A stretch of 64,000 nucleotides of DNA from Malus domestica (Eukaryota; Streptophyta; Magnoliopsida; Rosales; Rosaceae), in contig NC_091674.1 of the NCBI RefSeq assembly GCF_042453785.1, positions 15,597,001 to 15,661,000 of the forward strand, written 5' to 3'. A program made the position numbers and the translations under genes. The notes below the pieces were generated by a model that saw nothing but the letters and a program-made list of their open reading frames with translations, did no database searches and had not been told where the DNA came from. Shown here in pieces: positions 1 to 11,611 of the stretch. How positions within the stretch are numbered: position 1 is the stretch's first letter; each line of letters starts with the position of its first letter.

Positions 1-631
1 GCAGCTGAAGCTTATTCCTTAGCCGAGGAGATCAAGAGGTTAGATTCTGAGCTTGTTGCTTTGAAGGGGTCTAATATTTATGCCCTCACTTCTCCACAAC
101 TTGAGACCGCTCACCACGAAATCGTTGACTTGAAGACTAGGCTTGATGTGATCCAAGTTAAGTATGAAAGTGCAGAGAATGAGATTGGATATTGTATACC
201 TCAAATCAAGATCTTGAGTTTGCAGTTTCTGAGCTTCATTTCACTGCTTATACACAGGATGAAAAGTTAATTGTTGCTTATAATCAAGTGATCCACTTCA
301 AGATAATCGTCGATAGGCTTAAACCCCAAGTGTTGGAACTTCAAGGTGTACTAATGATCAACGAAAGTTTGAAGAAGGAAGTGGATGAGCTACAGCGCAT
401 CTGTGTTGGTCTGCTTGAGAAGAATGAGCAGTTGAAGGATGAGAATGATGGGCTTGAGGTTTCAAAACCTTTTCTATTTCTCCAGAAGACTTGCTTGCTT
501 TTACTTTTGAGGCTTCCATTGGTGAAGTAGTTAAAAAAGTTAGTGCCCAGGCTAGGGCAGCCAGGGGAAAAGCACCGGATGATGTCGTTGCTAAGAGCGT
601 CACGGCTGTTGAAGGTGTGGCAACCGAGTAG
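1..631 (+). pseudogene. Coiled-coil ORF antisense to the Tat-type element (C-terminal part)
   Basis: Frame 1 is open from the window edge to about 190, the next frame from about 192 to about 470, and a third frame to a stop at 629-631. Together they read as one protein tail with two frameshifts: long charged coiled-coil segments rich in Glu, Leu and Lys, then an Ala/Val-rich end (SPEDLLAFTFEASIGEVVKK is recognisable). It lies downstream of the minus-strand integrase but is coded on the plus strand. Tat-lineage elements are known to carry extra ORFs in this place, some antisense, and this is my preferred reading. The N-terminal domain is outside the window, so the family cannot be named. Confidence 0.6.
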
Positions 632-1829
632 TCGCGAGATGTCCAAGCTGTTGTAGTCTTCGAAGTAGCCTTTAGGATTTTATTTGGTTTTCTTTGTAGC
701 TCTTGTTTTGCTTGAACTCCTTCAGCCTTTGCTAATTGTTTATAAACATGCTTCATTCGCTTTTCTTCATCTTTGCTTTTTTTTTCATGCCCTAACCTTT
801 AGACTTGATAGACCAGTGGCAGGCATGCTACTTTTTTATAAGCAGACAAGCTCACGTAGCCTATGCAACCATAGGTGTTGGTGTAGAACTTTGCAAAGTT
901 GTTAGCCATAGGGTTAGCAGTCGGATGCCTTACTTACAGAAGCAGACAAGTCCGCGTAACCACTAGGTTGTTAACCTTAGCTTTCTCCAATTCCGTAGGT
1001 TGCGTAGCAAGTATCACAACACTTTAGGACTTGGTGTAGGTTGTTCCGCGCTTGGCAGAGGTGAAGTTTATCGACTACGTAGCATGTCGGCAATGGATAA
1101 AGCTTCGTATATGCGCGCTAGCTTGTTTAACCTTTCATAAGAATGTGCAGTTGTATAAGTCTAGCGTAACATTACTGCTCGAAAGCCAAGCCGTAGGTAG
1201 TCTTCCGAAAACCGTAGGCTACCTTAGTGCACTCGGTAGCAGCTTTAGGGTTCCAAGGCAATCGTCTGTATGACATACTGTGTAATGTGCACCCTCCGTT
1301 TCTAGGGCCCAGTTCCCCACGGATTAGGCCAAGAGACCCAAAATCCTTCAGTTAGCTAAGCCTTGAAAAAGACCATTGTGGCTACTTCTAGGAATCCCAG
1401 CGCAAGCCATCGTGCATCTAGTTATACTAGAGCAGTCAAGCTCATCCATGTCTAGATATTCGGAGTGTAAAGTTTATCCTCTTGTCTTGGATAGCTGACC
1501 CATATGGGTGTCGGGAATTGGTTTACCCTCTCGCACTGGAAAACTATTAGTTTACCTTATTGCACTAGAGAGCATGGTTGGTCCCTCGGGCATGCAATTC
1601 CTGCGATGAGTCCCTAAGAAGAACGTAGTCTTCTTTTGAAGTGCAGGAGTGATCAATTGTTGTAAACATGTAACCGAGCCAAGTTATGATTACTTCTGAA
1701 TTCCTCATTGAAAAATGAGTGAAACAAACGAGAACTTAGCTGTAACGTAAAAACTGCATAACAACTGGATAGTCATCGGCTTGTGAAATGGTGCCCGTCG
1801 AGCTTCTTAAGTCTTTGAGCTTTGATGTA
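632..1829. other. Non-coding 3' region of the Tat-type element
   Basis: There is no ORF with recognisable protein content. The stretch is moderately GC-balanced and has scattered related phrases such as GCAGACAAG followed by CGTAGCC or CGTAACC near 841 and 941. It probably belongs to the region between pol and the missing 3' LTR. Confidence 0.4.
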
Positions 1830-2975
1830 GTGGGAGATCACACATGGTACTTCTTCATATTGTAGGCGTTCCACCGCTTTTCGATCTTTTTATCGTTTCA
1901 TAGTGGCGAGGGTATAATTACTCTTGCCGCCTACTCTGTTGATCTTGTATGAACCTTCCCAGATGAGATCCATCTTTATGAAGCCTTCTCTACGGGCAGT
2001 GATGAAGGATTTTCTCAGAGCTAGATCTCCAGGCTAGAACTGCCGAATCTTGGCCCCTTTTGTTGTAGTTGAAGATGAGCTGCTATTGGTAGGTTGCGAT
2101 GCGGGTGATAGCCTGCTCGCGCTTCTCCTCTTCCAAATCTAAACTTGTGGCCATCTCCTTACTGTTCTGCTTTATGCTTGGTAGTCGATCGGTGATACTT
2201 AGCTTGATGACATTGGGATGAATGATTGCTTTTAATCCAAATGCCAAAGAGAAATAAGTTTCACCGGTTGCTCGTCTTGTGGTGATGCGATATGCCCATA
2301 GACATCCGGGGAGTTTGTCTGGCCATTTTTCCTTCTTGTTGATAAGGGATTTCTTAAGGCAGTCGAGGATCATTTTGGTAGATACTTTGACCTGCCCATT
2401 GCCTTGAGGATATCTCGGTGTGGACATATGATGCTTGATGCCATACTTTTGGAAGAACTTCACCAAATCTTTGCCCATGAATTACGGGCCGTTGTGGGTG
2501 ACGATAGACTGATGGATGCCAAATCGGCAAATGATTTTCCTCCATTTGAAGCACTCTATGTCCGTCTGAATCGTGGTCATCATGGGCTCTACTTCTACTC
2601 ATTTGGTGAAGTAGTCGATTGCCACGATCATCATTCCTTTGCCCCCAGTAGCAGGTGGCATAGGTCCTACCAGGTCGATTGCCCATTGCATGAACGGCCA
2701 CTTGTCTGCAGGTGTAGTTCGCTAGTAGACAGTGCTGGTACCGGCTTGTAACGTTAGCAGCGGTCGCACTTTTGTACTAATTCCTTAGCATTTTGATGCA
2801 TGGTAGGCCAATAGTAACCTGTGTTAAGAGCCTTCTGTGCCAAGGATCGACCTCCTGAGTGATTTCCACAAATGCTTTCGTGGATTGAGCTTAGAACCTT
2901 CAAGTCATCGGAAGGCACTAAGCAACGGAGATGTGGTCCGGTGCAAGATCTTCGGATGAGAATGTCGTTCCACAT
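1830..2975 (-). pseudogene. Integrase of the Tat-type element, inactivated
   Basis: From 2975 down, an HHCC zinc-binding module is visible (IHES..GNH, then KCDRC). The core follows from about 2690 to 2250 (VAIDYFTK, then KYGIKHHMSTPRYPQGNGQ), and a C-terminal part near 2040-1900 keeps WEGSYKI. Integrase joins retrotransposon cDNA into DNA using a D,D-35-E triad. The first Asp survives in VAIDYF. The second is His (THNGP where DNGP is expected), and the Glu after GNGQV is Lys. Stop codons fall after YFTK and after HNGP, and another sits in the C-terminal part. The product could not be active. Confidence 0.85.
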
Positions 2976-3059
2976 GTAGTAGCGTGCCGCCTTGATCTTT
3001 TCATGAGGAATGTGCCATTGACCAGGTAGTCTACGATGGAATCTTGTCAGTTTGGAGTT

Positions 3060-3460
3060 GTACTAACCTGTGCCACCTTGGCTACTGGTTTCGCCTCTAT
3101 GCTTAGCTCGTATAGATATTCCATTGGAATAGAACGTTGGTGAAGAAGCCTAGGCCGGTTAGTGCGTCCACGTGAGCGTTGTCTACTTGTGGAACTTGAA
3201 TGAGGGTGTAAGTCTGAAACACCTCAAGCAGTCTTGCTAGTGATTAGCTAGGAATCAGAATGAATTGCGAGCTTTTTCACTGCCAAGTCTTTTGCCATTC
3301 GGAAGCATGCTAGTAAGGTCTCGTATTATGCTTCGTTGTTAGATACTTTGAAACCTAGGCATCGAACCGTCTGGATGACAAGGACTACACCTGCTCGTGA
3401 ACCTTTGTAGTTGGATGCGCCGTGGACATGCAAATGCTAAAAGTTTCCATCGGATGGAGC
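3060..3460 (-). pseudogene. RNase H fragment of the Tat-type element
   Basis: The minus strand reads HVHGASNYKGS, then GFKVSNNEA, a TAA stop, YETLLACFRMAKDLAVKKL and HSDS. This matches the archaeal-type RNase H module common in Tat elements (HVDGAS..., SNNEAEYEALLAG..., SDS). The first catalytic Asp is His, the catalytic Glu codon is a stop (GAA to TAA), and the Asp of SDS remains. More stops follow. No reverse transcriptase is seen upstream of it. Confidence 0.75.
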
Positions 3461-3997
3461 AGACAAGGCTAGGGCGTGCTCGACTACCTCCGTGAAGCTA
3501 GGGCTATGTTACACGCAGCAAGAGATGCTCAACTACTAGTATTGGACCACTCTAAAGTTGAATTATGGAGCAAGGGTATGCTAGGACCATGTGACACGTA
3601 GTAAGAAGTGGTGCTGAACTGTCAGTACATGTTGCTCTATGTAGAATCTTTTGAGGCAACAAGGACAAAATTTTTTTTCGAGTGTGTCCTTCCAGTGTTC
3701 GTCTACCCTTGGCGCATCTTTGGGGCTGAGTTGTTGCTTTCGTCAGAAAACTTTACATTCGCCAGGGTCTTACGCCTTTATCGTTGCGTGTCTGGATTGG
3801 GCGAAATAGTGCGTCATGAGGATGAATGCATGCATTTGAAGGTAAAACTTGAGCTTCTAGGTTACAACAACTATCGTCAAAGTTAGCTTTTGAATTTTTA
3901 ATAGCATCGAGGAGAGCTTTTTAACTGTAGAATATAGATAGTTGAGTCTCCAGCTCTTCTCGCATGATGGTAGAGCTTATTGCTGCTTTAGATACTG

Positions 3998-6183
3998 TTA
4001 AACATGTGAATAACTCTTCTGCTGCTTCCGGTTTGGATAGTAGGGATGTGATGTCGAGTACTTCTTCAAGTCATTGAGTGTGCATTGGTAAGCCTCGTCC
4101 CAAAGTGCATGTTTCTCTGCCAGAGCGAAAAAGTCTGCCAGAGTTAGATCTTCTTTCATGATCAATTTTTCGAATAGCAGGTGGTCTGCTGAAAGTCCTT
4201 TTTGGAAGACTGCTCTAGCTATTGAGTCATTGCATCCTACTATCCTTGCCTTCTCTGCTTTGAACCTCCTTAGATAATCACAAAGCGACTCCTTTGGGTT
4301 CTTCTTAACGTCGAACAAATGGTCGGACTTCTTTTTTATCAAGCGATAAGATGAATATTCTTTGGGTGAAAACTAAAGAAAGTTCGTCGAAATTCCGGAT
4401 GGATTGTGGCGGCAGTGTTTAGAAACAATCTTGCGTCTCACCTTGTAGAGTGGTGGTGAATATCTTGCACATGAGATCATCATTGTTTCGATAAAGAATC
4501 ATTGTGCTTCGATAGTACTTTAAGTGTCTCTCCAGGTCTTTATCTTCTTTGAAAGATGTGAAATATGGCATGCTGAACTCGCGTAAAGGATATGCCTGCT
4601 CGATCTCGTTCGTGAAGGGTGACTTGCTTATGTTGGTCATGTTCCGTCATAGTGCCTCGTCAGTGACCTTGTTGCGTTGGAAATTACACAATCGCTTGGT
4701 CAAGAGTCTCTCTACTTCTTCCTGAATTTGCCTTTGTTGAGGTAGTAGAGCTCTCGGCTACCCCCAACCTTGACTTGCTAGTTTAAGTTGCATTTCCATG
4801 TGTTTGGCTTGTCTATGCCACGGATACGGTACATGTAGCACGTTCCTAGCAGGCGAGCGAGTTCTTCGCCGGCTGCCGGTTGAACTTGAGCCAGATTGAG
4901 TGACTGCTTCTCTCCATCCATCGTGCTACCTACTCAGATGTGAGATGGATGATGCTTCTTGCGGGCTTAGCCGCAAATGAACGTTTCGCCTGGAAGGTTG
5001 CTCATGTTGACTATCGGAGCGTGACCCCAACTATGAATGTATGCTCGTTTGTGGGCCTAGTCGAGAGTGCACGCTCCTTCGCGCTCTAAGACAGAAGCAT
5101 ACGTTATCTCGGGGGCCTAATCGGGAGTGTACACTGCATGAACGCTCGGTTCGTGGCTAGTCGAGTGGCTACTTGCCGGGACATTGCTAGAAGGGTTCTT
5201 TGTCTACCCTTGTCCTACTTCGGGACACCTCGTCTGGGGCACATTACATCTCGGTGCACTGCAAGAGCTGGTTCACCAAGGTCGTTTGTTGTGAGAAGGT
5301 GCTCGTCAACTCTATGACTTGTCGAGACAAGTGTTGTTCTCCATTTGGGTTGGAATAGTTTAGAATGAATGCGTCTTCTTGAGCAGTGGAAGTGTGGTAG
5401 ACTCTGGGCGTAAAATTTAAGTTGGGAAATGCCAAATCCACATAAAAGTGTGGTGAAAATGCTCATGGTTCAATCGTCAGTCTAGAAATTTGAAGCTGGG
5501 ATAGTTGAACTAATCTTGGATCGATTTGGGCTACTTGGAAGTCCACGGGAGCAAATTAGGCCGCGGAAATAGGTTAGGCCACGAGAGTGAGCTACTCAGC
5601 TGAAGTAGGCTGGGCCACGGGAGTGGGCTGCTCCGCTAGAGCAGGCTGGGCCCTGGGAGTGGGTTGCTCGGCTGGAGTAGGTTGGGCCACGGGAGCAAGC
5701 TGTGTCATGAAAGTGGACTGTTCAGCAGGAGCAAGCTGAGCCATAAGAGTGGGCTACTCAGCTAGAGCAGGCTGGGCCACGGGAGCAGGCTGGGCCATGA
5801 GAGTGGGCTACTCGGCGAGAGCAAGCTGGGCCACGAGAGTGGGCTGCTCGACAGGAATAGGTTACTCAGAGTGTGATGCACATGGGTGCGAGGCTTGGGC
5901 TCGGCTTGGCAACGCGTTGAGTTCGCGTTGGGCTTGGAGTGACATGGTTTAGGCCATGGCCTTGGTGCCGTGAGCCTTGGATGGCACGGCTCAAGCCGTG
6001 GTGAATGCTATGGACCTCGCCACGGGTGGCTACTGAGGTAGCCACCACGGTGGTTCCCATGGTGAAAACTCGTGGTGGTGGTGCCGCTCCACTTATTGTC
6101 GCATTTAGCCTCATGAATCACCGTGGTCCCATTCCTTGGATATTGGAATTTTCACTTGTGGAATTTTCTAAATTTCTAGCCAT
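3998..6183 (-). pseudogene. gag of the Tat-type element, broken
   Basis: The likely start ATG is at 6183 (MARNLENSTSENSN), 164 bp inside the 5' LTR; an in-frame stop precedes position 6114. A repeat-rich linker follows (5520-5870). Next comes the stretch ELTSTFSQQTTLVNQLLQ (about 5320-5250), then the capsid-like part: PLREFSMPYF and a C-K-I-F-T-T-T-L-Q-G run (4640-4419), then PKESLCDYLRRFKAEKARIV and AVFQKGL (4342-3998). Gag forms the particle that packages the element RNA. Several stops and frameshifts break the frame, and the nucleocapsid zinc knuckle was not found. Confidence 0.8.
5520..5870 (-). repeat. Tandem repeat in the gag linker
   Basis: About ten imperfect units of roughly 30-35 bp share the core GGGCCACGGGAG followed by GGGCTRCTCGGC. 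On the coding (minus) strand they give Ala/Gln/Pro-rich repeats such as VAQPTPAEQ. Units differ by a few bases and by small indels. Confidence 0.8.
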
Positions 6184-6346
6184 TGTATTCTTCTTTTACG
6201 TTTTATCAAAGAATCTTTGCAAATAAAAAATTATAATAATAAAAACGTAAGAAAAAATACAAGTACACTAGAAAATAGAGAAAAACCTTTTTTATGCGAG
6301 AATCTTCTACAAGTGTGGATTTCTTCTCTCAATGAAAGCACCAATT

Positions 6347-7001
6347 TGTGGATGCAAATTTCCACCTTCTTGATCTTGGACAAAATTGCACCTACAAAAC
6401 AAATAACACCTTAGGTCAAGGCCAAGAGCCACACGCGCCCATGATGAATGGAGGGGCTTTGGCCGAAGAACCTCTTATGCCAAAGTTAGAATTTAGAGAG
6501 AAAAGTCTTTGAGAATTTTGGAGAATTTTAGCAAGAGTGAAGACCTAGATTTTTAGAGAAAAGTGGGTCATATATATAGGGCATGTCCGGTCCTCTTTGG
6601 AGAAAGAGTGGCCGGCCCTTTGTGTGTATTTTGGGTGTTATTTGGTGATTTAATTAGCAAATTAATATATTGATTAGGAATAAATATATTAATTGGCTAA
6701 TTAACATAATAAAAGGAATGTTTTTGGGAGGTTATTGAGTGAATAAATAGCTAATTGATTAGCTAAAAAAGGGAAAATAAGGTAAAAGATATATGGAATG
6801 AAATACGTTTTGGGAGTTACCTTGTAGAAGGGATTTGATGAGGTAGGTTTTGAATTGTTACCTATTTTGGGCATTTTTGATTTAGTTGAAGGATGATTGC
6901 CCGCTGCTCGCGTATAGGAGTCCCGTTGTACCTCAAGGGTATTTTTGTCCTCTTTTATCCAAAAATCCACGTGTTGCCTTGTGATTATTTTTGGCTCCAC
7001 A
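6347..7001 (-). repeat. 5' LTR of the Tat-type element
   Basis: On the plus strand the block starts TGTGGATGC and ends GGCTCCACA, giving perfect 6-bp inverted ends TGTGGA/TCCACA over 655 bp. Just inside it, on the minus strand, is TTGGTGCTTTCATTGAG, a candidate primer-binding site (tRNA not identified). A TATATATA run lies near 6572-6579. The matching 3' LTR would lie left of the window. Confidence 0.75.
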
Positions 7002-7810
7002 ATAAGTATTGGGAAAATCACGCAAAGCAGCAATACCTGTAATTTCTTACGAGATTACTTTTAGTTTCAGCAATGAAAATTCAATGTAAATTAAGCACAT
7101 AAATTATAATTACAATGTGTACCCTGTTAGTTTACAATTTCAAATTGTTTGACTGCCATCGACATATTTTCATCAACTAGACATAGGATTTAAATTTCAA
7201 ACAAGTTTTAACATTGAAAAGAGAAATATTATGACACAGCAATAAATAAAATTTAACATCACTTGGATATCCTCCTATATCTGCAATGACAATCCAATCC
7301 AAGCATTTCTACTATGTCTTTGTTCAAGATTATATGCCAATAACCATAGTCATAAGAAGGAGTCTTGGAAATAAAATGGATCGTATGATCAGTTAACTAA
7401 ATTATTAAGACTACAAATCGTCGGATTAAATCCAACGTCTATAATTATTTAACACTTTATAATTTTCCTGATTATCAAACGCCATTTTATACCTATAACA
7501 GGAAAATTCAATAGACTTTATCCCAAAAATCCATAACAAAATTAACGTTACAATACGTGGAAGGACTAGAGTGACTTGTGGACACAATCGGCAGAAGAAG
7601 CAAATTTTCTCCTCCAAATTCTCTCCTCCTCCATTATCTTAGCCTCCCAATTTCCAGCTTTTCTACCTTTCAAAAACAAGGATCTATTTTCTCTTTTTTT
7701 GCTCCCGTAGGCTCTCATTGTGCTTCTTGCCCATTTCCATTCTCTGAGGCCCCCAATTCCCTTCTCTCTTTTTTTACACATTTTAGAAGCCCCTTCTCAT
7801 TGGAGACAAA
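7002..7810. promoter_or_regulatory. Spacer with ADF promoter and CT-rich leader
   Basis: Positions 7002-7560 are AT-rich with no ORF of note. Positions 7600-7810 are strongly pyrimidine-rich (runs of CTCCTCC, TTTTCTC), a common look for a plant 5' UTR, and end at the ADF start codon. Possible TATA-like stretches lie at 7455-7465 and 7483-7490; none is decisive. Confidence 0.4.
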
Positions 7811-9420
7811 ATGGTATGCATCCCCTTCTCTTTCTTTTTTTTGTCTCAACAATGATTTATACTGATCATAGGTTCAACTACGATGATTAATTTCTTATTA
7901 TTTCAACCAAAGGCATCATGTTTGTATTAAGCTGTGTGATAATGCTGTGACTCTAATTTGTTTGTTTCTTCATTTTTATTCATATTAGCTTACGATAGCA
8001 TGTCATGCTTACAATCTCAACCACATATTCAAACAAATAAGGGAACATTTCACCATGTTAACATCCCGTGAAGCGCTTCGTATGTGATGCAATTACAAAA
8101 CTTTCATTAGTTGCTTTTGGAAATCACTTACATCAACAAAAATTAAAGGAAAAAAATTCTTCATCAGATCCATATATAGTAATATTTGTTTGAGCAACAG
8201 ATACAAAATGACGCGCCAATTAATTAGAGGTTGTAACCAATAATTTAGCTTTTATATATTATGGCATGGGATCCCGCAGGCCAATGCAGCTTCTGGAATG
8301 GCTGTACACGATGACTGCAAGCTGAGGTTCTTGGAGCTCAAAGCAAAAAGGAGCTATCGCTTTATTCTGTACAAGATTGAGCAACAACAAATTGTGATTG
8401 ATAAGCTCGGGGAACCTAATGAGAGTTATGAGGATTTCACCGCCAGTTTTCCTGCTGATGAGTGTCGCTATGCTGTCTATGACTTCGATTTCACTACTGA
8501 AGAAAACTGCCAGAAAAGCAAGATTTTCTTCATTGCTTGGTAATTAACTTCACACAAAAATTGCATCCATTCTCATTTTCTCTTACAATACAATTGGAAA
8601 TTGAACCTGCCATGGTCACATATGTTATGCCTATCCTTATTAGCTTAACGATCTTTCTTGGCTCTCATTGAGTGTCGCTATGTGAGGCTCATTATACAAA
8701 AGTTTGTATAACGAGGGTCATATGTTTGTAGGTAAGGAGTAATTCATCCATACAAGTTATATACATTTATGTGTCTATCTATTTACCTTGTGAAAAGTGA
8801 TATTATCTTTATGGTCAATGAGATAGATAGTATCTTGTGAAGAGAGAGAGACACATAATTGTATACAATTGATGGTAGGGAAAAAAATTTCGTATTTTAA
8901 AGGATGAATCCTTATTCCACCATTCTTGATTTCAAATTCACGAGGGCTTGTTTGGTCCTTAGGATTGGATTGGATTGGATGGAGTAAATCATAAGATCAA
9001 TGTATCTTGAAGTAAGAAAAGAATACCTTCAACTTGGACAAAAAAATTTCATTTATTGCTTAAAAATATCTTGATAAACAACTGAATTACCAATCCATTC
9101 TTAGGTACTCAACGAGCCCTCAGTATGTACCTTCTGATGACTCTAACTAGAATATTTTTCTACAGAAAATTTGTAATCTCTCTCCAAGTCATTTTTTCCA
9201 TTTCTTTTTGCACTTTATTGAACACCTAAACAACGATACTTGCACATGTGTTTTTGTGGCATGGATTAGGTCACCGGATACATCAAAGGTGAGGATGAAG
9301 ATGGTGTATGCTAGTTCCAAGGACAGATTCAAGAGAGAATTGGACGGCATTTCATTTGAATTGCAAGCAACAGATCCAAGTGAGATGAGCTTGGACATAG
9401 TGAAAGGGCGAGCCTGCTAA
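7811..9420 (+). CDS. ADF: Actin-depolymerizing factor (ADF/cofilin)
   Basis: Three exons: 7811-7813 (only the ATG), 8280-8539, 9270-9420; introns are GT-AG. The spliced frame gives 137 residues; plant ADFs are usually about 139. The protein starts [14 protein letters not shown] with Ser6, the regulatory phosphorylation site in plant ADFs. It then has [51 protein letters not shown] and [17 protein letters not shown], the last being the basic long-helix actin-binding face. ADF binds G- and F-actin in the cytoplasm, severs filaments and speeds turnover. An ATG-only first exon followed by an intron is typical of plant ADF genes, which supports the start choice. A two-residue shortening lies in the loop before IVIDKLGEP. 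Which ADF subclass it belongs to was not resolved. Confidence 0.95.
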
Positions 9421-9873
9421 AGCGACCCCCCTTTCGCTCTCTATCTCTTCCAAATCTTTTTCATGCTTTCCCTCTTTGGGGGCCACCAACATTTTATAGC
9501 CATTATTTATAACTTGGATTTTTTTTTTTTTAAAAACACATTCCATTCCAAAACCAAGTGAATCTGTGAATGGACTACGTACTCTTCTGTATAACCTCAA
9601 AGCCTTACTCGAAAAAGAAAAAAAATATGATTTTTTGGGATTAAAAAAGCAAAGGGATTGAACTCTAAAAAAATGAATTGCCTGCAGCAGAAGCATTAGT
9701 TGATGCTGAAATGTTGCTGCTGCTGCTGCTGCTTTTGCTTTAGAATTGGTTGAATAGGGTTTTGCTTTGCTTTCATTTGTCAAGTGTTGCTCTTAGAAGA
9801 TTGTTATGATCGTAGCAAAATGGTCTTTGTTTTATGCCCCTTGTTTTTTTTTCGCTCGGGGTGATTGTGTGCA

Positions 9874-9937
<64 letters not shown>

Positions 9938-10342
9938 TGTCAACGAAAAATCAAAGTATATCCATATGTTATTTTCCATTGTGCACTGTGTTGCTGTTAT
10001 ATATACTTTGTGCGAACAAAAGAAACACACAAATTAAGAGCATTGCCTCTTGAAAAAGGCCAAAAAGCCGTTGTCAGAAATATTACAAGGAGAAATGGGA
10101 AAGTCTAAGTTCAAAGATAGCCTTATTTCCTCAATTATCTTATGAAACAACAAATCACAACTGAGTAGAGAAATAGAGAGGAAAGACATTATACACGGAA
10201 TAGGAAGTAACAAAGGATCTCGAGAAGATGGGACACGGATAACTTGGGAATCACTCAACCAGGAACAATGGAAATTGCTCGAATTTGCTACAAATTATGA
10301 CTTTGATAAAGGATAAGTCATCACCAACCATTTTAAATTTAA
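9421..10342. other. ADF 3' UTR and spacer
   Basis: No second gene is seen. The stretch contains T-rich and A-rich runs, a short CTG/CAG-like run (GCTGCTGCTGCTGCTGC at about 9715-9732) and a composite microsatellite. The ADF poly(A) site cannot be fixed by eye. Confidence 0.4.
9877..9934 (+). repeat. Composite microsatellite (TC)n(TA)n
   Basis: About 15 TC units (9877-9906) run straight into about 14 TA units (9907-9934). This length is likely to vary between individuals. Confidence 0.95.
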
Positions 10343-10488
10343 GGATAATACTATTCACACACCCATTTTACCTCTCGCATACCCTTGTTAGTTATTAGCT
10401 ATTGATCTTTTTTAATGCATTATATCCATGCTGAATATTAAAAGGGGTGTGTGAGAATTAAAAATGAGTGTGTGGATAAAACTATCAA
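10343..10488. mobile_element. hAT-like MITE (ACACACCCATTTT family)
   Basis: The left end reads GGATAATACTATTCACACAC. The reverse complement of the right end reads GATAGTTTTATCCACACAC. Both continue into CCATTTTA or TCATTTTT and then a CTCxCAxACCC phrase. Length and ends match the elements at 40749 and 43861. The target duplication is not clear here. Confidence 0.65.
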
Positions 10489-11611
10489 AACTTAAAACCC
10501 ATATTTATTTCCACATACTGCATCATTCTCCCATTCTAAAAAAAACTCGCCCTCAAGTTTGCAGCTTTCTAGTCTTGGTTTGAACTTGGGCTTTCAACCT
10601 CCTAACAATATTCCATTGGTTGTAGCTTTCCCAAACCTTTATATCGCGATTTCTATGGTGCAGACATCTATTTACGGACCATATGTAAGGACCGAATATG
10701 GTTCGCTGGACCAAATCTGAAGGATTCACAACAAATCCATCATAAACGAGCTTAGGGTGAAACCGAGTCATAAATGATCCTTCAGTTAATTAATATTGTA
10801 CCCGGGATGTATTCCAAATTTCTTGGGATTTGAACTCTACTCCCGACATCAACACTTTCCTTCTTACAAAAACACTCATCTCCTTCTCCCGCGTTTGCTC
10901 AAACATCGTTGTTGTCAAAAACATCCTTGCCATTGGAAAACTTGCTTCCTGTTCCAAACCGAGTATTAGTTGGTATGTGGTGGTGTGTTGTCTAGCCTCA
11001 CATAATTTCCAAACATCAGTGAAGAAAATGAGCAAGTAGGTTGTGGTGGTGTTGGTTTGTGGAGGCTGTGCAGTGGGTTCCAAAGAAAGGACATGCTTGT
11101 CACTTCATTCGAGCTAGGGTCAAACTGCTTCCTTGATATGCATAGTGATATTTTATTCCGCCAGTGAATTTTAAATTTGGTGAGTTTTGAAAATGGAACT
11201 CTAGAATTCCATCTATTTATTTATGTTAAGTATTATAAATTAAGTTTGGTGTATGGTTAATTATGCATGTTCTTGGATGTAATTAGGTGGAATTTGTCGA
11301 TATATGTCATTTTTTTTTTTACAAATTAGGGCAAGTTTTGAACTTATGAAGCTATGTTGGCAAGTTGTGTAGATGTTATCTGTTGTTTTGGTAAAGTTGC
11401 AGTTTTGAATTCTGAATTCTGTTAATTTTATGGTGGTAGAGATTGATTTTTGTATCTGAATTATTGTTAATTTTATGGTGGGAATTGAAATTGCTTAAGT
11501 AATGATGCTCTGTTAACAGCATATGTAAAGTTATGAAGCGTTGGTGACAGGTTATTGTTAAGATATGTACCATTGATTGTTGATGTGTGTGTATTGTTAA
11601 GTGCATAGGAT
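10489..11611. other. Spacer without recognised gene
   Basis: On the minus strand, about 10540-10560 reads TTGAGGGCGAG, a phrase often seen at the tail of plant gypsy pol genes, and 10553-11083 is open in parts, but no domain can be recognised. I treat it as old transposon debris of unknown type. Confidence 0.3.

Larger units (their letters stand above)
1..7001 (-). mobile_element. Decayed Ty3/gypsy retrotransposon, Tat type, truncated by window start
   Basis: Reading on the minus strand from 7001 downwards the order is 5' LTR, gag, RNase H, integrase, then a long non-pol region. This is the order of a Ty3/gypsy polyprotein with protease and reverse transcriptase deleted between gag (ends near 3998) and RNase H (starts near 3460). 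The gag motifs and the SNNEA-type RNase H are those I associate with the plant Tat lineage. All frames carry stops and shifts, so the element is dead. Its 3' LTR is not in the window, so the far end lies before position 1. Confidence 0.85.

Noticed and set aside
9773..10108. Open frames with Ser-Leu and Ile-Tyr runs
   Set aside because: Translation of the (TC)n(TA)n microsatellite.
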